A stretch of DNA of 64,000 bases, taken from NCBI RefSeq assembly GCF_004208515.1, contig NZ_SGIM01000008.1:62001-126000 (forward strand), written 5' to 3'. The stretch is from Acinetobacter halotolerans (GTDB lineage Bacteria; Pseudomonadota; Gammaproteobacteria; Pseudomonadales; Moraxellaceae). The number at the start of each line of letters is the position of its first letter. Position 1 is the stretch's first letter. Shown here piece after piece: positions 55,215 to 64,000 of the stretch. The translations under genes and the position numbers were made by a program. Under the pieces are notes generated by a model that worked only from the letters and a program-made list of their open reading frames with translations, was not told the DNA's origin and did no database searches.

Positions 55215-56495
55215 TTAAGCACGTACACTGCTTTCGCCGTGTTCGCGGTCTAAACCAAAAGCTGTATGTAAACAACGAACTGCTAGCTCAAGATAGTTTT
55301 CTTCGATGATGACAGAAACTTTAATTTCTGATGTAGAAATCATGAGAATATTAATACTTTCTTCAGCCAATGCTGTGAACATTTTGCTCGCAACACCAGC
55401 ATGAGAGCGCATGCCAACACCAACGATAGATACTTTAACAATATCATCACGTGTTACAACTTCACATCCTTCAATGCTACTTGCTGTTTGATCTAAAATC
55501 GCTTTTGCTTTCGCTAGATCATTACGGTTCACGGTAAACGTAAAATCAGTTGTTCCATCTTCTTCTACATTTTGGATAATCATATCCACTTCGATATTGG
55601 CATTGCTGATCGGCGACAAGATTTTAGACGCAATACCTGGTTCGTCAGGAACACCCAAAATCGTTAATTTTGCTTCGTCACGGTTAAATGCAATACCTGC
55701 GATGATTGGTTGTTCCATATCGTCTTCTGCCTCAGTGGTAATTAGTGTGCCTACATTTTGTTTGAATTCTTCATCAAAAATACCATCATCATCATTGTCA
55801 AAACTAGATAATACGCGCAATGGAACTTGATATTTACCTGCGAATTCAACAGAGCGAATTTGTAAAACTTTTGAACCTAAAGATGCCATTTCTAACATTT
55901 CTTCAAAAGAAATACGATCAATTTTCTTTGCTTTAGGAGCAACACGCGGGTCAGTGGTATAAACACCATCGACATCCGTGTAAATTTGACATTCATCTGC
56001 TTTTAATGCAGCAGCAAGCGCGACACCAGAGGTATCTGAACCACCGCGACCTAAAGTTGTGGTATTGCCTTTGGCATCGAAGCCCTGAAAGCCCGCAACA
56101 ACCAATACACGACCAGCGTCTAAATCTTCGGTCATGATATCTGTGTCAATTGATTCGATACGTGCTTTGGTAAATGCGCTGTCAGTTTTAATACCAACTT
56201 GACGACCTGTATATGATTTAGCATCTACACCAATTGAATTCAGTGCCATAGCTAACATGGAAATCGTTACTTGTTCACCCGTTGACACCATTTGATCTAG
56301 TTCACGTGGGTCAGGGGTGCTGGTAATGGCCTTTGCAAGCGCAAGTAAGCGGTTGGTTTCACCACTCATTGCAGACACAACCACAACCACTTTGTGACCA
56401 TGATCATGCCAACGCTTGACACGACGAGCAACATTTAAAATGCGCTCAGGAGTACCCATCGAAGTACCGCCATATTTTTGAACGATTAAAGCCAT
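55215..56495 (-). CDS. lysC: Aspartokinase
   Basis: Phosphorylates aspartate, the first step to lysine, threonine and methionine. 426 residues. Kinase domain with VQKYGGTSMG, VVVVSAMSGETNRLL, STGEQVTISMLAMAL, GRGGSDTSGVALAAAL and YTDVDGVYTTDPR. Two ACT domains (about 270-420) carry the feedback sites: ILGVPDEPGIASKI and VSIVGVGMRSHAGVASKMF. An in-frame ATG at 55718 could give a separate beta subunit. It lies between alaS and csrA. Confidence 0.97.
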   Translation of the reverse strand: MALIVQKYGGTSMGTPERILNVARRVKRWHDHGHKVVVVVSAMSGETNRLLALAKAITSTPDPRELDQMVSTGEQVTISMLAMALNSIGVDAKSYTGRQVGIKTDSAFTKARIESIDTDIMTEDLDAGRVLVVAGFQGFDAKGNTTTLGRGGSDTSGVALAAALKADECQIYTDVDGVYTTDPRVAPKAKKIDRISFEEMLEMASLGSKVLQIRSVEFAGKYQVPLRVLSSFDNDDDGIFDEEFKQNVGTLITTEAEDDMEQPIIAGIAFNRDEAKLTILGVPDEPGIASKILSPISNANIEVDMIIQNVEEDGTTDFTFTVNRNDLAKAKAILDQTASSIEGCEVVTRDDIVKVSIVGVGMRSHAGVASKMFTALAEESINILMISTSEIKVSVIIEENYLELAVRCLHTAFGLDREHGESSVRA

Positions 56496-56514
56496 AGTTA
56501 TTCCATATAAGCCA

Positions 56515-56538
56515 TGACCCTGAATGGCATCAGGGTCA
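56515..56538. repeat. Hairpin between alaS and lysC
   Basis: TGACCCTG and CAGGGTCA around AATGGCAT. No U tract, so it is not a typical terminator; it may mark an RNA-processing or stability element in the alaS-lysC message. No lysine riboswitch is visible. Confidence 0.6.
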
Positions 56539-56558
56539 GTTACACAAAAGTGAAGTTC

Positions 56559-59234
56559 TTATTGCTCAAGCCAAGCAGGCAGTGCTGCAATCACTTGATC
56601 AAACTTCTCGTTTAGTGGCGCGCCACCTTGTGCTAAGTCAGGTTTACCACCACCTTTGCCACCTAGCTCTTGAGCCAAGTGTTTGATGATGTCACCTGCT
56701 TTTAGATGTGCAGCATGTTGTTTAGCGACAGAGGCGATTAAACTCACTTTATCACCATCAACGCCAGCTAAAATAATGACTGCATCTTCCAATTTTGATT
56801 TTACGCTGTCATGCAAATTGCGTAATGATTTTGCATCCAAACCTTTTACCGTAGTAATCAGTGTTTGACGACCTGCAATTTCTTTCACTTGATCAAGCAA
56901 ATCAGCGGCTTGAAAGCTTGCTAATTTTTGATTTAATTGCTCGATTTGCTTTTGCAAAGCGGAAGCAGTTTCAGCAATTGCTTCAACTTTTTCTACAGTT
57001 TGATCTTTTTGTGCTTTTAACAAGCTATTGATCGTTTGAATATCAGCATCTGCTTTCTGAATAACGTCAAGTGCTTGAGTACCAGTCACAGCTTCAATAC
57101 GACGGATACCTGCTGCAACACCACCTTCAGACGTGATTTTGAATAAACCGATATCACCTGTACGCTTCACGTGGATACCACCGCAAAGCTCGATCGAGAA
57201 ATTCTTTTCATCAATCACAGAACCCATTGAAAGTACACGAACCTCATCACCATATTTTTCACCAAAAAGCATCATTGCACCTTTGGATTTGGCAGATTCA
57301 ATATCAAGCAGTTCAGTGTTAACGGGGGTATTGGCAATAACTTCAGCATTGACCAAACGCTCAATTTGTTGCAACTCTTCAAATGAAACAGGCTGATCAT
57401 TGGCAAAGTCAAAACGTAAAATGTCACTTGCAACCAGAGAACCTTTTTGCTGTACGTGTGAACCTAAAATCTGACGTAAAGCAGCATGTAACAGGTGAGT
57501 CGCAGAGTGGTTACGCGCAGTCGCATCACGAATGTCTGCTTTAACTGTTGCTTCAACATTCTGCGTTGCTTTGAGGCTACCCACAGTCACGATACCTTGA
57601 TGTACAAATGCACCACCAGATTTCTTGGTATCTTGAACTTCGAAGATGCCCGTATCGTTTTTGAAAATACCCGTGTCACCGATTTGACCGCCACTTTCCG
57701 CATAGAAAGGGGTTTGGTTTAAAACGATCAGTGCTTCATCGCCTTCATGGATTTCATCAACTTGAACGCCGTCTTTATAGATTGCAACAATTTGACCTTG
57801 ACCTTGTGTTGCATCATAGCCATCAAATTGTGTTTCACCTTCAACTTTAACAATGCTGTTATAGTCAACTGCGAATTTGCCAGCATCACGCGCACGTTGG
57901 CGTTGTGCTGCCATCTCTACTTCAAAACCTGCTTCATCAATCGTCAGGTCACGCTCACGCGCAATATCAGCGGTCAAGTCAGTCGGGAAACCATAAGTAT
58001 CATAAAGTTTAAATACCGTTTCACCCGCAATCACATTACCTTTAAGTTGAACAAGTTCAGCCTCTAATAGCTTCAAACCTTGTTCAAGTGTTTTTGCAAA
58101 TTGTTCTTCTTCTTTAAGAAGCTGTGCCTCGATGCGTGTTTGCTGTGCTGCAAGTTCAGGATACGCATCGCCCATCACTTCAATCAGAGGTTGCAACATC
58201 TTGTAGAAGAATGAACCTGTAGCACCTAATTTATTACCATGACGTACTGCACGGCGAATAATGCGGCGTAATACATAACCGCGACCTTCGTTTGAAGGAT
58301 TTACACCATCAGCAATTAAGAATGAGCATGAACGGGCATGATCAGCAATTACTTTTAAAGAAGCTGGATATTCAACAGGTTTATTTTGTTCTTTCGCTTC
58401 AGCCTCAAGTGCCGTTGTATCTAAACCAATGATTTCAGCTGCCGCTTTTAATAAGTGCTGGAACAGATCAATTTCGTAGTTTGAATTGACATGTTGAAGT
58501 ACAGCCGAAATACGTTCCAAGCCCATACCAGTATCAACCGATGGTGCTGGAAGAGGGTGCATTACGCCATCTGCAGTACGATTGAACTGCATGAAAACGT
58601 TATTCCAAATCTCAATAAAGCGATCACCGTCTTCTTCAGGTGAACCTGGTAAACCACCCCAGATATGATCGCCATGATCAAAGAAAATTTCAGAACAAGG
58701 ACCGCAAGGACCCGTATCACCCATTGCCCAGAAGTTATCTGAAGCGTATTGACCACCTTTATTATCGCCAATTCGGATAATACGTTCAGCATCTAAACCA
58801 ATTTCTTTATTCCAAATATCAAAGGCTTCATCGTCTGTATGATAAACCGTCACGTATAAACGATCTTTAGGGAGCGCTAACCACTGTTCGCCAGTTAAGA
58901 AATCCCAAGCAAACTTAAGGGCATCACGTTTGAAATAATCGCCAAAGGAGAAGTTACCTAACATTTCAAAGAAAGTATGGTGACGAGCGGTATAACCGAC
59001 ATTATCTAGGTCGTTATGTTTACCACCAGCGCGGACACATTTTTGTGATGAAACTGCACGAACATATTCGCGCTTTTCTAAACCTAAGAAGCAATCTTTA
59101 AACTGGTTCATACCAGCATTGGTAAATAGCAAAGTTGGGTCGTTGGCGGGAACAAGTGAACTCGAAGCGACACGTGTATGCCCTTGCGATTCGAAGTAAC
59201 GCAAAAATGCTTCACGGATTTCAGCGGATGTCAT
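56559..59234 (-). CDS. alaS: Alanyl-tRNA synthetase
   Basis: Charges tRNA-Ala and edits Ser/Gly mischarging. 891 residues from ATG 59234 (an in-frame start 7 codons earlier is less likely). Class II core: [73 protein letters not shown] and [10 protein letters not shown]. The editing domain has [13 protein letters not shown] and [13 protein letters not shown] with the zinc ligands. A C-terminal coiled coil and C-Ala domain follow. It is upstream of lysC. Confidence 0.98.
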   Translation of the reverse strand: MTSAEIREAFLRYFESQGHTRVASSSLVPANDPTLLFTNAGMNQFKDCFLGLEKREYVRAVSSQKCVRAGGKHNDLDNVGYTARHHTFFEMLGNFSFGDYFKRDALKFAWDFLTGEQWLALPKDRLYVTVYHTDDEAFDIWNKEIGLDAERIIRIGDNKGGQYASDNFWAMGDTGPCGPCSEIFFDHGDHIWGGLPGSPEEDGDRFIEIWNNVFMQFNRTADGVMHPLPAPSVDTGMGLERISAVLQHVNSNYEIDLFQHLLKAAAEIIGLDTTALEAEAKEQNKPVEYPASLKVIADHARSCSFLIADGVNPSNEGRGYVLRRIIRRAVRHGNKLGATGSFFYKMLQPLIEVMGDAYPELAAQQTRIEAQLLKEEEQFAKTLEQGLKLLEAELVQLKGNVIAGETVFKLYDTYGFPTDLTADIARERDLTIDEAGFEVEMAAQRQRARDAGKFAVDYNSIVKVEGETQFDGYDATQGQGQIVAIYKDGVQVDEIHEGDEALIVLNQTPFYAESGGQIGDTGIFKNDTGIFEVQDTKKSGGAFVHQGIVTVGSLKATQNVEATVKADIRDATARNHSATHLLHAALRQILGSHVQQKGSLVASDILRFDFANDQPVSFEELQQIERLVNAEVIANTPVNTELLDIESAKSKGAMMLFGEKYGDEVRVLSMGSVIDEKNFSIELCGGIHVKRTGDIGLFKITSEGGVAAGIRRIEAVTGTQALDVIQKADADIQTINSLLKAQKDQTVEKVEAIAETASALQKQIEQLNQKLASFQAADLLDQVKEIAGRQTLITTVKGLDAKSLRNLHDSVKSKLEDAVIILAGVDGDKVSLIASVAKQHAAHLKAGDIIKHLAQELGGKGGGKPDLAQGGAPLNEKFDQVIAALPAWLEQ

Positions 59235-59472
59235 AAAACGAGTACTCACAACCAAGCGTCCATAATTTTGAAAGTGCTAAATTATAACGGAAATTACCTG
59301 TGCAACCAACGATTTTACAAGCAATATCATATAAAACTGTGATTAAGCTAAAAATCTATATTCAACAGCGCTACTCATGTTTTACCATAGAGGAGTTTGT
59401 TGATACTTGATAAATAGAGTATCAGTAGATATTGATACACAAAGATGATGTTTTTATGAATAAGGGTTCTAC

Positions 59473-60495
59473 ATGCAACGTATCGCGATTAATGGATTTG
59501 GCAGAATTGGTCGGAATGTATTACGTGCGTGGTTTGAAAACCCTAAGCATTTTCAATTTGAAATCGTTGCGATTAATGATATTGCTGACGTACAAACCTT
59601 AGTCCATTTGTTTAAATATGACACTACACACGGACGTTTTGCTGGGCAAGTCGAAATACAAATTGAAAATGAACAAATTTTTCTGAGTATTCAATCCAAC
59701 CAACGTCAATTAAAATTACAAATATTTAAACAAGCTGAGCCTGAATTATTGCCATGGGATCATCTAAAGATTGATGTCGTACTTGAGTGTACGGGTTTGT
59801 TCCGTTCCAGAGCGGATGCGACACGTCACATAGAAGCAGGGGCAAAACGAGTCATTATCGGGGCTGCTCCATTTGATTCTGTGGATGCTGCAATTGTGTA
59901 TGGTGTCAATCATGCCGATGTCAAAGCAACAGACCAAATTATTTCCAGTGTCTCGTGCACCACACAAGCCTTGGTTCCATTGGTCAAGATTATCGATGAC
60001 GCATTCGGTATTGAAACAGCTTTAATGACTGAAATTCATGCAGTGACCGCAGATCAATCGGTACTTGATCACGCACATCGAGATTTACGTCGTGCTAGGG
60101 CATCAGGACAAAATATTATTCCAACAACTTCGAGTGCATTAGGTGCACTCAAGCGTGTCATGCCGAAAATGGAAAATCGAATTGATGGCTATTCGATCCG
60201 AGTACCGACGATTAATGTTGCTGCGATTGATTTAACTTTTGTGTCACATGCGCCGATTACCGTTCACAAAGTCAATGAAGTATTAAATAAAGCAGCGCAA
60301 TTTGATTATGCACAGATCATGCAAGTCACGGATGAAGATCTTGTGTCTAGTGACTTCAATCATTCACCTTATTCTTTAATTGTTGATTTAACTCAAACTA
60401 TCGTTGTCGGCCATCAAGCGAAAGTTTTTGCGTGGTATGATAATGAATGGGGATATGCAAATCGTTTGCTTGATTTATGTGAATCATTTGTGTGA
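59473..60495 (+). CDS. epd: GAPDH-family dehydrogenase, erythrose-4-phosphate dehydrogenase-like
   Basis: 340 residues. NAD fold INGFGRIGRNVLRAW; catalytic Cys in SSVSCTTQALVPL (about residue 160) and catalytic His in EIHAVTADQSV. The TADQSVLDHAHRDLRRARASGQNIIP stretch is closer to Epd (which makes 4-phosphoerythronate for pyridoxal phosphate) than to GapA. The residues after CTT are Gln-Ala instead of the usual Asn-Cys. GAPDH activity cannot be excluded, so epd is a working symbol. It is divergent from alaS; no terminator is obvious. Confidence 0.75.
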   Translation: MQRIAINGFGRIGRNVLRAWFENPKHFQFEIVAINDIADVQTLVHLFKYDTTHGRFAGQVEIQIENEQIFLSIQSNQRQLKLQIFKQAEPELLPWDHLKIDVVLECTGLFRSRADATRHIEAGAKRVIIGAAPFDSVDAAIVYGVNHADVKATDQIISSVSCTTQALVPLVKIIDDAFGIETALMTEIHAVTADQSVLDHAHRDLRRARASGQNIIPTTSSALGALKRVMPKMENRIDGYSIRVPTINVAAIDLTFVSHAPITVHKVNEVLNKAAQFDYAQIMQVTDEDLVSSDFNHSPYSLIVDLTQTIVVGHQAKVFAWYDNEWGYANRLLDLCESFV

Positions 60496-60604
60496 ATTAT
60501 TTAGTTTAAAATTTATAAAATTCGATTACTTTGGTTTCTCGCTCTAGGTGAAATACGAAGTAGCTAAATAATGATGAAAGAAGGTTATTAACTTGGGGAA
60601 ATAA

Positions 60605-60919
60605 ATGACATTGATATTGATTTGGGGATTTATAACGCTTTTATTCTTGGCAGTTATATTCTTGTTTTGGTTGCAGTTTAAGAATGAAAAAGTGTCAAAC
60701 TATGATGCTCAGGTTTTACAGGTCGAAGAAAAAGTTTTGCATTTAGAGCTGCATCTTAAAAAGAGTTTAGAAATTATGCAGGACCTAGCCAAGAAAATGC
60801 ATACTCAGCAAGAAGTACTCGATAAAATGATCGCCAATGTTGCTGCACTGGAAAAGCAAAATGTTGAGTTGGTGAATGTTTTGGAAATGATGATTAAAAC
60901 TGGGAATAAGAATTCTTGA
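60605..60919 (+). CDS. Small membrane protein with cytoplasmic coiled coil, unknown
   Basis: 104 residues. One membrane helix at about 4-24, then a long heptad-patterned helix (residues 35-98; for example VLQVEEKVLHLELHLKKSLE) with regularly spaced Leu, Val and Ile. This layout suits a homodimeric scaffold, but the function is not known. It lies 109 bases after the epd-like gene; no strong promoter or terminator is seen between them. Confidence 0.65.
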   Translation: MTLILIWGFITLLFLAVIFLFWLQFKNEKVSNYDAQVLQVEEKVLHLELHLKKSLEIMQDLAKKMHTQQEVLDKMIANVAALEKQNVELVNVLEMMIKTGNKNS

Positions 60920-61000
60920 TACTAAGTTACTTATCGATCGACTAATTTGAATATTAAAAGCGATTAAGTTATAACCCGAAAGTTAGAAAAGAGCATAGTG

Positions 61001-61369
61001 ATGGATTGGACTCCTATGGAAGAAGTCGAAATATTAGATACTATTAATGCATCTTATTCTCGAATGACTTTAGAGCAGCGAAGGCTTTGGGAAGTAATAA
61101 AACTATACCCTCAAAAGTGGAGCCAAGAACCGTATGGTGATATTGGTAATGGTTTTTGGGTGGTCGCGATTATTGGTAATACAGTTATCTGGTTTAATGA
61201 TATTGAAGATGGTTTTAATCGTTCATCTTTTTTTGAGTTTGGGAAAATAAATGAGTATTACTGCAATCAAGATGATCTTGAATGGCACATACAAAACGTT
61301 TTAAACCAAATTCGAGATGGGTATGATGCTGCGGGCTATTGTAGTGGAGCAAAATCTTTCATTAAGTAA
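61001..61369 (+). CDS. Soluble protein, unknown
   Basis: 122 residues from ATG 61001, just after a GTG at 60998; the AAAAGAG at 60987-60993 serves either. The core FWVVAIIGNTVIWFNDIEDGFNRS and YYCNQDDLEWHIQNVLNQI alternate aromatic and acidic residues, as in small alpha-beta domains such as immunity-type proteins. I do not recognise the family. No toxin gene is adjacent, so an immunity role is not supported. Two Cys late in the protein. Confidence 0.65.
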   Translation: MDWTPMEEVEILDTINASYSRMTLEQRRLWEVIKLYPQKWSQEPYGDIGNGFWVVAIIGNTVIWFNDIEDGFNRSSFFEFGKINEYYCNQDDLEWHIQNVLNQIRDGYDAAGYCSGAKSFIK

Positions 61370-61642
61370 ATTTATCATCTGTTTTCCCAAAATGATCAGT
61401 ATCCACATTTAAATATAAATCTTATTTATTTTCTTTGACTCGTCCTTTTGTGAATTGGTCGTTCAGGTATTGGGCTGTTCTTTGGACAGCGAACTTGGAT
61501 TTTTGAGCCAAATCTATAGTAATAATCTATTGAAAATATTGGTTAATTATATAAAATCTGTTTGTTTTTTAGAGAGTAGAATAAGCAGTTTTTATTCAAA
61601 TTCTCAGGTGCATCGCATAAATCTTCATGCTACACTACGCTG

Positions 61643-61667
61643 AATCGGGCATTCACCCGATTTTTTT
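61643..61667 (+). terminator. Terminator-like hairpin in the hisZ leader
   Basis: AATCGGG (61643-61649) and CCCGATT (61656-61662), loop CATTCA, then five more T. It lies 56 bases before the hisZ start. The stretch 61370-61642 otherwise shows only a TACACT -10-like box near 61630 and no gene. Confidence 0.8.
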
Positions 61668-61722
61668 ATGTGGCTGCTTTTTGTGTGGATGCTTCCACGG
61701 TGAACAGATTTTAGGTTTGAAC

Positions 61723-62889
61723 ATGACCATTTCAGAGACATGGTTGCTCCCTGACGGGGTAGCAGATGTATTACCCGAACAAGCGCAAGTGGTTGAAACT
61801 CTGCGCCGAGAAGCTTTAGATTTCCTCGCAGTTCGAGGTTATCAATTGGTCTATACGCCATTTATTGAACACATCGAATCGTTGTCCTCACTTTCCGAAT
61901 CCAATCAAGATTTAGATTTAGTTACTTTCAAAGTGATTGATCAACTATCTGGTCGTTTGCTTGGAATTCGTGCGGATATGACACCGCAAGTTGCGCGTAT
62001 TGATGCACATGTTCTTCCCGTTGAAGGTGTTGCACGTTATTGCTATGCAGGCACAGTGTTACATACAAAAGCACAGAACTTTAATGCAACGCGTACACCT
62101 TTACAGTTAGGTGCGGAGTTGTATGGTCATGACAGCATCGAAGCTGATGTTGAAATGATTGATGTGATGTTAGGTTTAATCGAACATGCGCATACCTTAG
62201 AAGGGGTTCATTTAGATTTGGGACATGTTGGTTTATTCCGCAGCTTGGTCAAACGAGCAGGATTAAATAAAAATACCGAAAACCAACTGTCGGATTTGTA
62301 TCAACGTAAAGCATTGCCTGAGTTAGAGGAATTTACCCAAGACTTAGCAATGGGCGCTGATTTTTATGCATTAGGTCGTTATGCAAGTGATCTTGATGCA
62401 TTACAAACGCATTTAAGCCCAGATATTTTGAATGATGTTGATTTTAAAAATGCATTTGATGCATTAAAAACAACATTTGCTCAAATTCAATCACAATGGT
62501 CTAACCTGAATATTGGGATAGATGTGATCGAATTACGTAGTTATCACTATCATACCGGTTTGATGTATGCCATTTATGCACCTAATCGTGCTGCGCCACT
62601 TGCACAAGGTGGGCGCTATGATGGAATTGGTGAACATTTTGGACGTGCACGTCCAGCAACAGGATTTAGTTGTGACCTATATGCTTTAGGCGCTACCCAG
62701 TTTGTAGAAATAGAAACTGTAGTTGCACCTAAAGGCCATGACCGTGACTTATTAAAAGCAATTGCAGATGCGCGAAGCCAAGGTCTACGTGTGGTGCAAT
62801 TGTTAGGTAATGATGATTTAAGCTCGGTGCCTTATGCGACCCATCAAATGGTGTCTCACACTGGGCAGTGGATGATTGAAAAAATTTAA
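61723..62889 (+). CDS. hisZ: ATP phosphoribosyltransferase regulatory subunit
   Basis: HisRS-like protein that pairs with short-form HisG in the first step of histidine synthesis. 388 residues from ATG 61723; the frame is open to 61627 but the earlier part overlaps the leader hairpin. Class II synthetase-like text: WLLPDGVADVLPEQAQ, LVYTPFIEHIESL, GRLLGIRADMTPQVARIDAH and GLMYAIYAPNRAAPLAQGGRYDGIG. It lacks the anticodon-binding domain, as expected. It is 56 bases before purA, a linkage seen in many proteobacteria. Confidence 0.95.
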   Translation: MTISETWLLPDGVADVLPEQAQVVETLRREALDFLAVRGYQLVYTPFIEHIESLSSLSESNQDLDLVTFKVIDQLSGRLLGIRADMTPQVARIDAHVLPVEGVARYCYAGTVLHTKAQNFNATRTPLQLGAELYGHDSIEADVEMIDVMLGLIEHAHTLEGVHLDLGHVGLFRSLVKRAGLNKNTENQLSDLYQRKALPELEEFTQDLAMGADFYALGRYASDLDALQTHLSPDILNDVDFKNAFDALKTTFAQIQSQWSNLNIGIDVIELRSYHYHTGLMYAIYAPNRAAPLAQGGRYDGIGEHFGRARPATGFSCDLYALGATQFVEIETVVAPKGHDRDLLKAIADARSQGLRVVQLLGNDDLSSVPYATHQMVSHTGQWMIEKI

Positions 62890-62930
62890 TTGCTAAGCTC
62901 ACAGCTTGGTTTCCAATTTTAACAGCATGA

Positions 62931-64000
<1,070 letters not shown>

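Noticed and set aside
56496-56558. Lysine riboswitch before lysC
   Set aside because: The gap to alaS is only 63 bases and contains just a short hairpin; far too small for an L-box.
61001-61369. Immunity protein of a toxin system
   Set aside because: The fold impression is weak and no toxin, Rhs or secretion gene is in the neighbourhood.

Overview
The window is AT-rich chromosomal DNA from a gammaproteobacterium of the Moraxellaceae, almost certainly Acinetobacter. Supporting signs are the gene orders alaS-lysC-csrA, rpsB-tsf with map divergent, ubiC-ubiA, hisZ-purA and prmA-DUF3426-fis-purH-purD, an AbeS-like SMR pump, a glnA matching the enteric 469-residue type, and an ahcY-metF operon behind an SAH riboswitch. 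Species cannot be fixed from the sequence alone. I see no insertion sequence, integrase, prophage, plasmid origin or CRISPR array; this is mostly core genome with short accessory patches.

Layout. 1-2.3 kb: start of trpG, then glnA behind a sigma54 promoter with two NtrC-like sites. 2.4-5.9 kb: ubiC-ubiA, a lipase-like lipoprotein and small proteins. 5.9-6.3 kb: three tandem tRNA-Asn genes. 6.4-9.3 kb: sodB, a Nif3-like protein and a DegS/AlgW-type membrane protease. 9.5-13.6 kb: a porin plus NarK nitrate transporter with its own sigma54 promoter, then an OmpW-family protein. 13.8-18.9 kb: map, rpsB-tsf, a secreted unknown and cca. 19-27.7 kb: maeB, a c-di-GMP phosphodiesterase with a degenerate GGDEF, and the ahcY-metF-rsmE methyl-cycle operon. 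27.8-31.3 kb: gloB and an overlapping pair made of an unknown protein and an HDAC-like amidohydrolase. 31.4-34 kb: metQNI methionine importer. 34.6-40.1 kb: purD, purH, fis, DUF3426, prmA (dusB missing). 40.3-46.7 kb: mnmG, SMR pump, a duplicated-domain lipoprotein, a fatty acid hydroxylase-like protein and an AraC regulator. 46.8-54.6 kb: Fur-type site and TonB receptor, purine permease and adenine deaminase, cytochrome b561, lipoprotein, rnhB. 54.7-59.2 kb: csrA, lysC, alaS. 59.5-64 kb: GAPDH/Epd-like dehydrogenase, two unknown small proteins, hisZ and the start of purA.

How it works together. Two nitrogen genes (glnA, narK) carry sigma54 promoters with similar NtrC-like sites at similar distances, suggesting one NtrBC regulon. 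Methionine/SAM metabolism is served by the SAH-sensing ahcY operon and metQNI. Purine metabolism is served by purD, purH, purA and the permease/deaminase pair. Most transcription units end in clear intrinsic terminators. Several hairpins sit between genes of one apparent unit or against a ribosome binding site (metQ/metN, fis leader, maeB/cca, permease/deaminase), and these look regulatory.

The least understood material is the unknown-protein plus HDAC-like pair (29.5-31.3 kb), the lipoprotein with an internal duplication (43.4-44.8 kb) and the hairpins that hold or abut ribosome binding sites.
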